A DNA stretch of 64,000 nucleotides from Balanoglossus misakiensis. Its lineage: Eukaryota; Hemichordata. The DNA lies in contig CM082581.2 in the NCBI GenBank assembly GCA_040954595.2, positions 8,184,001 through 8,248,000 on the forward strand, read 5' to 3'. The stretch's first letter is position 1; every line of letters starts with the position of its first letter. The notes beneath the pieces are model-generated. The model was given only the letters and a program-made list of their open reading frames with translations, did no database searches and was not told where the DNA came from. The translations under genes and the position numbers were made by a program. Shown here in pieces: positions 49,048 through 63,182 of this stretch.

Positions 49048-50179
49048 ATGTCTCTCTATTTTAGAGATCTGTCTCCCGAAGATGTCTACCCTTACAATGA
49101 CGGGCTAGGCAAAGGAAAAACAAATAATGTAAAAAGGATAAATGCCCCGATATTTGCTTTAAGTCTTTCTGGAGGTCGAGCGATGTCCGTATTCGCGGGC
49201 CGGCTGGAAGCGCCGTTTCCTTGTCGATCGCCAGTGCGCGTGCTGAGCTGTGACGCACGACGCCTTGTATGCACCATAACACAGCAATTACATCAGAAGC
49301 ATGTGTGTATAATTGCCTGGGAATGGTTGTTAATATATCATATTATGTACACGGCGCATCATCTTAGCCATGCCGAGTTTTTAGATCATATTTTACTGAG
49401 CCCAACCAAATCCTTGTTTACGGGGAGACACACGTTAATGCGCAGAATCGGAGGTCACTCTTACGAACCAATTACAGGGCAAATTGCGGCGGAACAGCCA
49501 ATTGCGTGAAAGTAAAAGAAAAAAAAATCATTTAAAAACGTCAACAACTGGCACCTTAATTGCTTTCTTAATTCGCCCAATAAGGTAAAGTTTTCATCAC
49601 TCATTACATTGTGGGAAATCTGGTGGGCGGAGTTAGAAGCCACTCTCGCTTACGCTAATCTCATTACGCATTGTGTGCGTCCAATCGCAGCGCCTTGCTT
49701 GCATGTCAGACATTTAACTTGCATGACACTTTTATTCAGATATTATTATCGCGTTCGGTGAACGGCGCCAGTTCGGCTCTTTCTCGTCGCGCACCGTATT
49801 CAATAACTCGTGAGTTCTCAAGCATTTGGGGACTATGCACCAGTTGGTGTAGGACTTACAGTTGGCTACCACCAACATTCCCGTGTCTCACATCTGTCAG
49901 CGCTGTGTTGGGTTTGCGAGGAACTGACTGGCGAAAACAAAACTTTCATCGGCTCTCGCTCGCTCGCTCACTCACTCACTCGCGGGAGGACCTTATCCGG
50001 ATCGTGCAGATACACATGCACACGGCGCGGTTTTATTAATTCGATCACATTGGAGATACTCCCCAAAAGCCGCAGCTTTTGAAGAAGAAAAAATCACACT
50101 CGTCGAGAAAGACATTTTTATATTTATTTGAAAGAACTTTGATATTTCGCGCGAGCGAATAATAAGAAGACGGCGAAAG
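49048..50179 (+). promoter_or_regulatory. HMX proximal upstream region, promoter and 5' UTR
   Basis: A Su(H)/RBPJ consensus TGTGGGAA at 49610-49617 is followed by a GC box GGGCGG (49625-49630) and CCAAT (49681-49685). A forkhead-like TTGTTTAC lies near 49412, and several homeodomain-type AATTA/AATTAC words occur in 49280-49480. The layout suggests a promoter a few hundred bases upstream of the ATG at 50180, with a 5' UTR in roughly 49.75-50.18 kb. Notch input is inferred from one site. A 153-codon ATG frame (49048-49509) overlaps this region and is not recognised as a protein. Confidence 0.45.
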
Positions 50180-51718
<1,539 letters not shown>

Positions 51719-52902
51719 GAAAAGACAAGAAACTCTAAATATATTTAAATATCAAAACAGAGACTTAAAAACTCTACCAGCGAACTGATGAGTACAAGAG
51801 TACGCAAGGTTCTACGAACCACGTATATACGTCGGTATAAAGTTACGGATATGAAAATATTTGACCAAGACTGGAAAAGACATCTGTATGCAGTGCATCT
51901 TGATGCTGCGCCTTAGAAACGCCTTAAAAGGTCGGTTTCATCATCAATAATATGTATTGTGTATAATAGGAAGCCCTTTTTAATGTGTAAATATTGTGGA
52001 AGAGAGTATTCTAATGGCCGTATGTTATGCGATTTTTTTTCCACCCTTGTCCGAGACAACTGCACGGGGGAATACACAAAACCAATTCCACAATGCGCAT
52101 TTTTATCATTTTAATTCCAATTACTTTAAGAGTCACCGACAATCAGAATCATTTCAATTCAGATTGTTTTCACAACTGCCATTCTTCAGTACTCGTGTTG
52201 TCGTTTGTAGGGAAAGTTGCGGGCGGGAAAAGAGACCGGATTCAATCGCAAAAAAATGTCAGACGAACAGAAAACAAAAAAAAACCCACATGACATATCA
52301 TTGTTATATGGTTGACATGATATTATAACCTTGCCAAAGGGAGGCATTTTGTCGGCAGAAAAATGGCCGCCCTTCATTTTTCCATCCCCACGGACTAGAT
52401 GTGTGTATATTGTGTGTACAAAAGCGTATCGGTCATTTCCCCCACCAAGATGTACATGCTTCTGGGAAACGTGCATTGTCGCTCGCGAAAAGAGCACGTC
52501 TTTCTTGTGAGTTGTAGGTAACCACGGTAACTACAACAAGTGCATATTTTTTTATATTTTGTATGAGCAATATTTATGTTTTGTAATTCCACGAAATTAT
52601 GCATATCATACATGTACGTGTACAATGGACACTATTCTCAGTTCTAACGTACCACTTGGTCGCATGATGCAATATATTGGGTTGTGTATTTTGTTTTCAA
52701 TTTGCTGTTTGTCTTGCTCGGTCGACTGTACATACGTAATTGTATTCGTGAAATTTGCATAAGTGACTTTATTATCACTTTTGTCATTCCTATATATATA
52801 TTTTTGGTATATATTGCCTTCGTTTGGATTTTCGAGCTCATAAAGTTGTCAGCGTTTGACCATTTTTACTTCCCGTCATAGACTCACACAAAAAGAAATA
52901 AA
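51719..52902 (+). other. Probable HMX 3' UTR
   Basis: AT-rich, no protein-like frame, and closed by the first clear AATAAA (52897-52902) downstream of the stop codon. An octamer ATTTGCAT (about 52752-52759) and a TACATGTAC (52609-52617) lie within it. The extent is inferred from the hexamer only. Confidence 0.5.
52897..52902 (+). terminator. Poly(A) signal, probable HMX 3' end
   Basis: AATAAA 1.18 kb after the HMX stop codon; I found no earlier canonical hexamer on the plus strand. Confidence 0.5.
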
Positions 52903-55900
52903 ACAGAAAATATGTATAGTTTAAGATGTACCCAGAGCCAAGTTGTTGAGTTGTTATTTTTTGTGAAGCCATGTTGATCCACTGGTAATTGTCCAACCGT
53001 GTACACCGGAGTGGGACGTAAAACTCATATGTCCTCGTCAAATTTCGAAATCGTCTGACGTAAAAAAATGGAGCGCTATTTGCTTGCAAGGATAGTGTTG
53101 GAATGAAGGCAATACACGTGGAATCAAAGAAAACAGTTACCCATATTATGATATGCCAGTATCTGTCTGGCTATACAAATACTAGTACATTCCTTCTTTA
53201 ATCTCTCGGGTTAATTTTCAGCGGAGTGTTAAAAACAGCGAGATGGTTGCCCCTTTATAAAACAGAACAACTCCAGAGGATTATTAACTTTTAAGATGCA
53301 CCTTGTGTACGTTGCTTGTTTATCGCCGCTCGTGAAATCGCTCTCCCCTGCTTTGGCGAGTTAAAAGTTTAACTCCCCCCTCTCTCTCTACGGAAGGAAA
53401 GCGCCAGTAGGAAGTAGTCGCTATATGGCTTTAATTGAATAGTAGTATGTAAGCAGCGGAAAACCAATATTGGAATAGCATGTCAGGGAGCATGGTGTAA
53501 CATAACAGCATGGAGTGCTTTGTTAAGTGTTCAGTAAACAAAGCACAGTGATACACTGTATGAATGAGGCAGACACACGACAGCGATCAGCTCCCGTTAA
53601 AAGCTGTCCCTTCTCTCTATATATAAAAAAAGTATTATCCAAACTTTTATGAGTGATTCTTCGCTTCTTTCGTCGAATTGAGATTTTCATCCCACTCTCC
53701 TCCCCTTCTTTGTTGGAAGGGGGTGTGTGCGCGCACTTCGCGATGTTAAATGAAACATGAAACGGTTCGCGTGGACGCGAAGTTTTCATCAAATGCTGGG
53801 CTGTGTACAGAATTAAAGCGAGCATGACGAATCCTTTGTTGAAATCAGATTATTTTCTGGCGAGTACTTCCTGTGTGTTTTATCTAAAATGTACGTTTAT
53901 AGCTCAATTTAGAGCGGGCAGATAGTGAAGCCTCCCGGGGTTATTTCCCCTGTTACTAGGGAATAGACCAAGATCTGCTAAGCATTTTAAAAACAGATCA
54001 AAATTGACTCCAATTATCTGTGGTCAAGCTGGTGGATATATTTGGGGAGTTTCGCGCTTCTGTTGGGAGATACAGCGGCGAGGTCGAGTTTTCCCTGGAA
54101 AGTTTGCCGATGGATATCGCCATCCATAAAAAAAATAAAACGTGCACTTCGATCTCGGTGTACGACACTGCGCCCAGAATCCCGCCGACTTCGGATTACA
54201 TTAAGTGAAATTAAACACACGCGTGTAATGCACATAAATTTCGGCGAGGCGTTGCATGATTGCGACTTATCAACTATTACATCGGTGACAGAAGCTGCAA
54301 TGACAGTCGGCAGCGCCCGCGTTGTTATCATCGCCCGGCCTCTTCGCCCCCTCCGTCAATTCGCACTGCATCGAATTAACACTAACCGTTAATGGCAGGG
54401 GCGCCGTGTGTTTTTCACCAAGAAGGCTGTCCGTTTGTCACCCTCCGCGAAATGAACACAGACAGGTGAAATTGCTCAAAAGGGGTGAAAACCACTCCGT
54501 AACGTCGAGAGGAGTCGGCGAACACACACACGACACGATTCCGCCCTACAATCCACCATGCAAATTTCACCCCGCCGCCAGCTCCTTCCCCTTCCCATCC
54601 CCTCTTCCTGAACCCAGATGCATTTCACGTTTCCAAAGGATGTATTTCTTTCGGGAAATAATTGTTAGGTATGACATGATACCGACACATATGATGCTCA
54701 GTCAATTTCAAGCAGAATCGATTTCACTTGCTTCATTCCAACCGCTTTCAGTTGATCGCTGTCTTTATTACGCGCGCATTCTCACCGCGTATCATTTTAC
54801 TCCGCGTGGCGAGTACGACATATCAGACTTCACCGGCAGATTTGTGTACCACGAACCCGGCGCTCCTGATTTTCCCCAGACCGCTTTCTCTCATTTCATG
54901 GCTGCATAGACTGAGAGTTCCCTCGGCTCCTAAGGTGATTTATAATTTACATGGTGATTTCATATCTGCAACATCCCATTTAATCTCGTTAAAGGAGTAT
55001 GGACAGCTCATCTACTCCGAACAGAGCATGAAATCGCCTAGCTGGAAAATGTACATACCTAACAACCAGGCGCCAAGACCGTGCACTCGACAGCCCCGTC
55101 ATAACTTACGCCCTCCCCCACGGAGGTAGTCCCCTGTACACCTCTCCCACCTCTCCCCGACCTCTTCTGATTCCACCGGGTGATTATATCCTTTATCTTT
55201 ACCAATTTGACTCCGTTTTTTTTTACCGAGCTTCAAGATCAAACTAGAGCGGTTGGCGCGGTCCATCCACCGAGGACATTTTTTATCTTGCTGTCTGGCG
55301 AACACTCGAAGCTATGTTACAGATAGCCCTTCGTAATTTGTATTTATGACTTATCCCATATTCTATAAATATTTCAACGGGACTAATTGCAGCGGGTAAA
55401 ATATTTATCCGCCTGACGATAAAGTATGGCCGGAATGAATCGGGGGTGAACACACGACGGCAATCGAGTCGGTCTCGCAGCCACCTGATAGCCCAGAACC
55501 TCTTAATCTAAAAGCAGCAACATTTTATTACCAATATCCACTTCAACCACGATACAAAGCTGCCCTCTGTGAGTTATGGCTGTTTGTTACGGCCACATAT
55601 GAGACGTTTCGTCTTCACCGATTATACCGCGTCCAGTGGGGATTACGCGCAAAACGACTACGGGGATCATCGCGAGCTTACTCCTTTCTTCTCCCGTCGA
55701 CGATAATAACCGCTATCGTATTGCTTATCCACGCAAATTCAATACTTCAAAGGGAAAGACAACGGCCAAGGAGATTCATCCGATAAATTTCAGCTGCATC
55801 CAAACTTACTTTCCTTCGGGCGATATTAGCGATCGTGGGTGTGGTCTTTTCACTGTGTCGTCTTCTATAATGGTTTTGACAAAAATAGAACAAAATGGGC

Positions 55901-57346
55901 TATTATTTTCACGGATTTCCTTCATAAAAGCATGTTCCTTAAACTTTCAGATATCGTCTTTTTGAACATACCAGACAATACATGTATACCCGCGGCATGA
56001 TCTGTCTAGAGACAACAATTTCGCTATGAGAGTGTATGTGTGTATGTGTATATGTGCGTGCGGGCGCGTCCCTGTGTGCTTGCGTGCGTGCGCGAACGTG
56101 TATCTCTTCGCTCGAACCATCACGTGACACCTGCAAGATGTGCACGAACTAAATGAAGAATATGAGAGAACGTTTACAAAGCATGCAATGGGAGAAATTC
56201 AACCAGGATATTTTTTGTCTTGTATCAAATCGATTTGTCCAAAAATAAAGTAACTGACCGCAGGGAGACATTGATTTCTATCAAAAGAAGTGAAAAAAAG
56301 TCACGACGCCTTTCAGTCGACCAACAGCAATAACCCCAACAAAAATGACGCTTATTTATTTGTTCACCAAAAAAGTTGCCGGAGGCCATTTCAAGAACGC
56401 CCCCGTCAAAAGGTGGCAGTGAAGGTTACATACGAAGCCAACCTTCGAAAAGGAACTCGACAGATATATATGACGGGAGTTAAGATTTATTGAAATGATG
56501 TTCAGTCAGAGATCAATTAAAACAAACGACATTGAGCGAGGTCAAAAATAATGATGAAATCGAGCCTTCTACAGTTATTTATACATAACCTTAGATAAAT
56601 AGGAAATGTAAAGGAGTGCTGTGTTGCAAAACATGAACGTAACCACTTTATAATTCTTGTTGCTGGGATAAGCGTTGTTGTTTTTATAATTGGTCATTGG
56701 AAGGCTTCACCTTGAAAAGAAACCATGTTATTCTCAATGTAACAGAAGCATATTTTGTCCAACGAAGACAGCGCAGTACTCATCTTGCTCGTCGTGACTG
56801 CAACGGTAGCACCATAAAGCTTCCGTTGTTTTATGTGTCCTATTGTTATCACGCCGTCATCAATTAAAAATATATAGTTTTATATCAATGTATATATATT
56901 GCACAAATGCCAACGACATGGATCAGAATTGCACATTCGGATCTCTCCAGGGCATTTGAAATAGAACGGCGTGATCACGACAGAAGATCGTACAAAAAGT
57001 CAAGCCTCTTTAATTATTCTACCTCGGTGTGTAAGAGGAACTCATGGGTGGATTTTAGAAATTTAGAAATATATGCTTGGTTTCGTCAGAGAGGATGATT
57101 AAACTGATAGCATAAAAATTGATAGCCTAAAATTGCCCGACGAAGGTCCTTGGTTGCCCGCCGTGGTTCGCTCGTGATTGTGCAAGCATTCAGTTCTCGT
57201 TCCATTTGTAACTCGTTAGCTCTGGCAGGGGTGAGATTTCTCCTTCGTCGGCCACCTGGGCCCTAAAGACCCTTAAACGGTCTAGTCCTCATATTGCGGC
57301 ACAATGACTCGCACATTTCCCACGACTTCGATCTGATATCGTCTGC
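52903..57346. other. Gene-free stretch
   Basis: A 195-codon plus frame (54322-54909, not ATG-initiated) and an overlapping one to 55129 show no domain and probably reflect GC-richer DNA. A POU octamer ATGCAAAT is at 54558-54565. No exon is supported. The complex CpG-containing sequence at 54.0-55.3 kb is a candidate regulatory segment. Confidence 0.3.
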
Positions 57347-57350
57347 TCAC

Positions 57351-57655
57351 CGGGCAGGGATATTGAAAATTATCAGCTCGGCCCATCGTGGCTTTAAAAA
57401 GGGGAGCTGATCCTGGGGAACCTCGCGCGCCTTGATGAGGCGGGACCGCCATCGCGCGCCATCATCTGTTAATACGACGGCAGATCGGGTGAAAAAGTCA
57501 TGATGCGACTTCTTAGCGACTCCTCTCGCGACGGTGCTATTGTCACCTAAGCAGAAATGACCGCCACTCTCGGCATCATATATCATATCTGTCTTGCCAA
57601 GCGCCTTTTTAATGGCTCTTATCAAAGTCTCGCGGCTTCCGTGCCCTTTCCCCAT
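57351..57655 (-). CDS. Unrecognised small ORF or first coding exon
   Basis: On the minus strand an ATG with G at -3 and +4 opens a 102-codon frame starting MGKGHGSRETLIRAIKKALG. Codons are varied and residues balanced, including FFTRSAVVLTDDGARWRSRL. Near its end CCCG|GTGAGC is a good splice donor at 57351, so this could be a first exon ending in phase 2 rather than a complete gene. A second frame just upstream (57831-57622) also looks protein-like (MFDEGWGKG) and overlaps it in another frame. I recognise no family. It may be chance in a conserved non-coding element: a CGTGGGAA Su(H)-type site sits just beyond, at 57317-57324. Confidence 0.22.
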
Positions 57656-58155
57656 CCTTCGTCAAACATCTTGGGATAAATTACAAAGAAACTCCACCTG
57701 TCCCATTTTTTTCGCGCCTCGTGCATCAAAGTGAACGATATAACAAGTCTCATGTTATCGTTATTATGTTCATGTCTAATCCCGGCGTTACCATGGTAAC
57801 TACTATTCAAGTCAGTTTTTTTCCCACCCATATGCTCGTACTTGTCCCTTTAACACTACTCCGCTGGAATTAAGAGACTTTTCCGACGAAGGTATTTAGT
57901 TCATGTTAACATTCCGACACTTAAACAGCAGTGTTGCCTATTTTCAAAACTGTTAAGCTGTAAAGAGAGTGTAACAAAACTATAAAGCGATGCCTTTATA
58001 CCGTGTGACTACGAAGAATTTTAATTGGCGTGGCTGTGTCTGTGATACGTACACTCGGTAACGGGAAATGAATTCTGAGAAGAAATCAGCTATACGTTAA
58101 CCTACTAACTCAAACACTGGAGCTATTGCGTGCGAATGGTTTTCATAATGATCAA

Positions 58156-58266
58156 ATGTATGTATGTATGTATGTATGTATGTATGTATGTATGTATGTA
58201 TGTATGTATGTATGTATGTATGTATGTACATGTATGTACATGTATGTACATGTATGTACATGTATG
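58156..58266. repeat. (ATGT)n grading into (ACATGTATGT)n
   Basis: About 17 ATGT units followed by four 10-bp units containing ACATGT, a higher-order repeat derived from the tetranucleotide. Confidence 0.95.
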
Positions 58267-58468
58267 TGGATGGATGGACGGATATATGCAATCTTGTGCG
58301 AGTGTTTCTACTCCTATATTTTCATGGATTTAACAATTTATACATTGCAGGAAATATCATTCCAAATGCATTGTTATTACCCCTTGAATGAATAATACAC
58401 CTTCGTTTTATTGCTCGTTCCGGAGCGTTGTGAAGACGCCTCGTTTCATCCGATGTGTCAAAGTAGAA

Positions 58469-58492
58469 CCCCCCCCCCCCAAAAAAAAAAAA
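58469..58492. repeat. Poly-C followed by poly-A
   Basis: About 12 C then 12 A. A homopolymer junction likely to carry length errors. Confidence 0.9.
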
Positions 58493-60342
58493 TGACGATG
58501 ACGACTTGCCCAGATGGATCCAAATCAGATTTTGCAGCGGATCTCCTAACTATTAAATGCCCTAATACGGTGAAGCAAAGTCGAAAATAGCCGTGGAGGG
58601 ATTTTATTACACGTTGCGCAGCAGAATGACAAAATGGCAGATATTAACTTCGTGCACAGCGCCACTCTCTTTTTGTTTTCCTATCAAAAACGTATTACAT
58701 TTCCCCGGTCTTAATTAGAATGAAGTGTTATGGGGACCAGGCTGTATACGAGGTAGACGGCAATCCCACGGTTCGCCTTTCTGAAGTGGATTCTCTTATA
58801 TTCTTGAAAGCATTTTGATTGCTCAACATTTAAGTTGTTGGGTTGCTTACCACACTAGGCGTAATGGAGGGGCCGATTACCCAGAGTAGGCTTTTAATAA
58901 TAAATGCAAGTTATATATCAAAAAAGTAGCCATTGGTTTACCCCGGGCTGCGCGCCATATGGCTGTCTCCAGTTTTTTTTCTTCGGCCCGAAAGCGACGA
59001 TTGGGGCATGGGACCGGAAGAAAAATGTCTTTAATGTATACCCCCATACGACATCAATCGGTATATTTGAGGTGTGCTGCTACCACCGTCCCTGATCCGT
59101 GAGTGTTACGTGTAGGTATCAATTTATGACTTTGATAACGCAGAACCGGCAAACAACACGGTTTGTCTCTCCCTCCTGGTGCAAATACGGGACGTCCGTC
59201 GTCACACACGGAAATTATTCCGAAATCATGCCTCTACGACGCGCTACACGCAAAGCAGAACCAGTTTCACCTCGTATATATACTTGTCCCCCCCTTCACA
59301 AAGGCTGCCGAAAAGTTATCAAGCCGCGTTCACCTGCCCCTCTGCGTGCTGCTCGAACGACTGCGATAATAGGTCGTCGGGAGTTTCAGCCAGAGTGTCT
59401 GGCCAGCCCGGACAGCGGAGGGGACATAAATTACAGCGGTGGAGGAGCTTTTTGAAGATCCGCGAGACACCCTCCTCAGTCAGCCGAATCGGTCTTGTGA
59501 GAGCGGCGGAGCGAACAATGGCTGTCACGAACAACTAGTCTCATTCATCTTTTTAAATTGTGGCATAAAATGGGGAATCTTTTTTAATCGTCGATAAGGC
59601 ATGAAAACACCCCCTTTTAACGGTGATTTGCACATACCATCCACAACGAGTGCTTAAGTGGGACCCGAAGTTACATTTGAGTGATCACCGACGATAGCAT
59701 CTTTTAACTTAAATGTAACGTGTATGGTTATGTTCAGTGTTTGTGCAAAAAAAAGAGAGAGACCCGTCTCTATATAGATGAAAAGAGGGTCGCCATACAA
59801 GCCCATTGTTGTCTAACATTAAAAGGCGATTCTCGGTTCCCTGCCACGATATGTTTACCTGTTTTATATATGTATCACGGAATTAAGAAGCGCAACAGTA
59901 ACACGGTCGACGGCTCATGCTTTGCGATAATTATACCAGTTGCGCGAACCGACTCTTCATTAGGGGAATAGGATAAACATGTACTCGGAAATTTGATAGA
60001 GAGCCAAAAAAAATAACATAATCATAATTCTATTCCGTCCGTCATTAAATTTTCTAAAGCCTCTGTATAAAATATAGATATCGGATACGCCACCGAGGAC
60101 AGGCAAGCGTTTGTGGAGATGATACCGCAGTCCCCTATCTTCTCCGCTGTTCAGTAATTTCGTAAATTGATAGATGCGCGCACAGTGTAACTCAATTGCT
60201 GCAGTGGCCATCAATTGTGACGTACACGGGTACTATCGCACGCATTATCAGCCGCTGCTTATCTGCGAAATTCACCAGTTTAGGTAAGGCCTGCGCAGAT
60301 CACTTCCTCTGTCGGAAGCAGGAGTGAAAAAAAAAACGTAGA

Positions 60343-60355
60343 GGGGGGGGGGGGG
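60343..60355. repeat. Poly-G tract (13 G)
   Basis: Homopolymer of 13 guanines, with a C-run about 55 bp downstream that could pair with it as a weak hairpin. Confidence 0.9.
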
Positions 60356-63148
60356 CGAAAAATACAAACTAACAATACAAATAGAGTGACGTAACTGCGG
60401 CAATCCTCACCCCCCCCCTGTGTATTTCAAATTTTGTACCTTGCTAAACAAAATTCAAACCATCGATTTTATTGTAAAAAATAAAATCAAAGCGTCCCGA
60501 CAGTGTATATACATAACGTTAGATTTGTAAAGGTGCTAGGCTGATCTCCAACAGACGGGCATTAATTATATGTGTATATACGATCACTTAAAAAGAATAA
60601 AGTATGACTCAGCGTTAGCGATAACAACGAGGAAAAAGCTCCGAAATTGGGCGCTCCTAAAACCCACAGATGAAGATGTTTGATTGAGCCAAATTAATTG
60701 TTCAAAATATGAAAAAGTCGGATATTTATTGCGCGCGTGTGAGAGTTTAATTTTAATACACAGCGATAAAAAACTAGCTGCGAACCAAAAAATGGGCGGT
60801 TTTAACGAAAGTATATGGTGACGCGATCAAACTGATAAGTGCAGAGTGGGTGCTTAAAGTACTCTAGAAGACTTCTATTTATGCGTGCATGTTGAATATC
60901 TGGAGCTGTGTGATCTAGCCAAAATATATGAAAAATGCCTTGGGGTAAGCTTACTTTACCGAAGTAGGGTGATCGTCACTATGTGTAACACACCGGCTGG
61001 AAATCAGGCTAGTCGAGAGAGGGGGTGCGTGGTAATTGCAGTCGGGCGTAATAGTAGAAGCAGTCGACAAAAGCCAGCGATTTTTGTCGATGTTTTGTTT
61101 CCTATAGTCGCACCCAACCCCTTATAAGGATTCCTCAATAGGTGAAATCTGGGCCTTCTCGTATTACACCAATTTACGGGGGACCGACTGAATCGTACCA
61201 TTGAAATGATTGCCGGGGAATCAATAGTTAATCGGCGGCAAATTTAACCTTGGCTACTTGGCATCAGTAGCGAGGCACAATTGTAGCGTATTGTTATATC
61301 GGCGGCCGTAATGTAAAGCCCCGGGTTCCCATCTGCCGGAGGCTGAAGGCACGACAACTCTGAGCATGCGGGGTAAGGGGATGAGAGAGAGAAAAAAAAA
61401 ATGGCGCGAGTTTCTACAACAAAAGTGGCAAGTCTACAAAATCCCGGAACAGTTTGACCATCGCGCCTGCGTATTAGATTACCCTCATGGCTCACAGAAA
61501 ATGATATTAATAATTGTAGAATCGGTCATCATTGTCATGAGCACCCCATTAAAATGATTATACCAATTTTTCCGGCTGTAAACATCCACTGCGCGGAAAT
61601 AGGCGCGATGCCGGAATTATATTTATTTTAAGTGAGGAGCGAGTTGCTTTGATGTGAAGCCCTGTCTCGCAGATTTATATGGGGTAATACAAAACGGAGA
61701 CTTTACCTCAATGCCCCGGTTCATTTTCCTGATGGCCAGATTCGAAGATTAAAATAAGCGCACAACAACAAGGCAAGACCCGACTTTAATAACATCTTAT
61801 GTTCGCCTGTGCAAACGTCTTTTAGCCGCGGCGATTTCACACGAAAATATTGTGCCATTTTGTCGGCGTATTACTTTAATACGAAAATGTAGTTTTATTT
61901 CTATAACAACACAACGAAAACGCTGTCAGTGAGATGGGCTCTCCCCGTGCGCCGTCGTCGTAATGTACCGAACATAAGACTCGAATTTAGCAGATTACCT
62001 AGCGGGGGAGAGTCGAGAAAGAACCCTAATAACAATGCCTCTCGTACTATAAACGTCTACTTTTTCGTCCAAATAATTTCCCCATTATTCAAAACATACA
62101 GAGCTCGCAGTAATTGTACTGGTCTTTCGGAATGGAATCGCGTTTATCGGCGAAAAGCCATTGAAATTAGCCGTCTGTGGTTAAATTGGCTTTGCCTCAG
62201 TAGTCATCGAAAATTCGCGCCAAAAAGTTCTTTTCCACTGAAACCAAATTACCTCTTCTACATGAGTTAACCCCAGTCAGGAGATTTATTTTGATCGGCC
62301 TGAATGTTAAGAGGCTAATTTTTGTTCTCAGTCTAAATGAAGATTTGGACATGTCGTATACGCCTAACCTAAACAGGAAAAAATATCACCGGGAGGAAAT
62401 TAAAAGGAAAAAAAGACAAGTGTTAGTTCGGGAAAGCGATATTCAATGTACCATCAGTGTTAGTGTTAATAAAACGGATATAGACGGGTCCGGGATACAC
62501 GTGAAATGTCAAAATGGCTCCTAAATTATCGTACATATTGACAGTCGTGTACAACACATTCAGTCAAACTATGATGCGCCTTCTAACAATGTCATTTTGC
62601 AAGTGGGTTGTCCAAACAACAAAAGTCAAATACTAACACACAAATAAAATACGCGTAACGAATAAATCCAGGCATTTTTTGTCACTTTTCTTGACTCTAT
62701 CAAAGACGTCATGTCGAAAGATTATTTTCCATAACATGCGCCCATGAATGCGGATTATTACTCAGAAGAGGATGATGTGTTTCGGAGTCGGATTTCTATT
62801 CCATTTTTAAACAAGAGATTACGAAAGCCGAGTGCGATTTTAACGGTTGCCTGTTTTCTCATTCATAATGCGGAGTGCTAGTGGCGCTTGTCGGGTAAGT
62901 GAACGTTTGCTCTCCGGTGTTTAATGATCATTAGTTAGGCTGGAAATACGAAGAAAGCCAGAAGAAGAGGAAGAAAAAAGTAAAAAACAAAAAAAAAATC
63001 GTTGGCGGATTCAGTTACCCAGCATGGGACGAACAGCTGCCTGTCTCCAAAAGGGTTTTAGAGTCGGTTGTTACAATCGATGATCTCGGGGAAAACGACG
63101 CCAAAATGGTGCAGAGCAAAAGAGATAAAAAGTTGGCGGAACCTCGGC

Positions 63149-63182
63149 TGACCCCCTCTATTACGCAGAGGTCAGGGGGTCA
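63149..63182 (+). promoter_or_regulatory. DR2-type nuclear-receptor element with an inverted third half-site
   Basis: AGGTCA (63169-63174), two bases, then GGGTCA (63177-63182) make a direct repeat with spacing 2, a classical retinoic-acid-receptor/RXR layout. TGACCC at 63149-63154 is the same half-site inverted. The two outer TGACCCCCT/AGGGGGTCA arms can also form a 9-bp hairpin. It lies 11.4 kb downstream of HMX. Function is inferred. Confidence 0.35.

Noticed and set aside
54322-54909. 195-codon plus-strand frame
   Set aside because: Not ATG-initiated, no domain, lies in GC-richer DNA with overlapping open frames.
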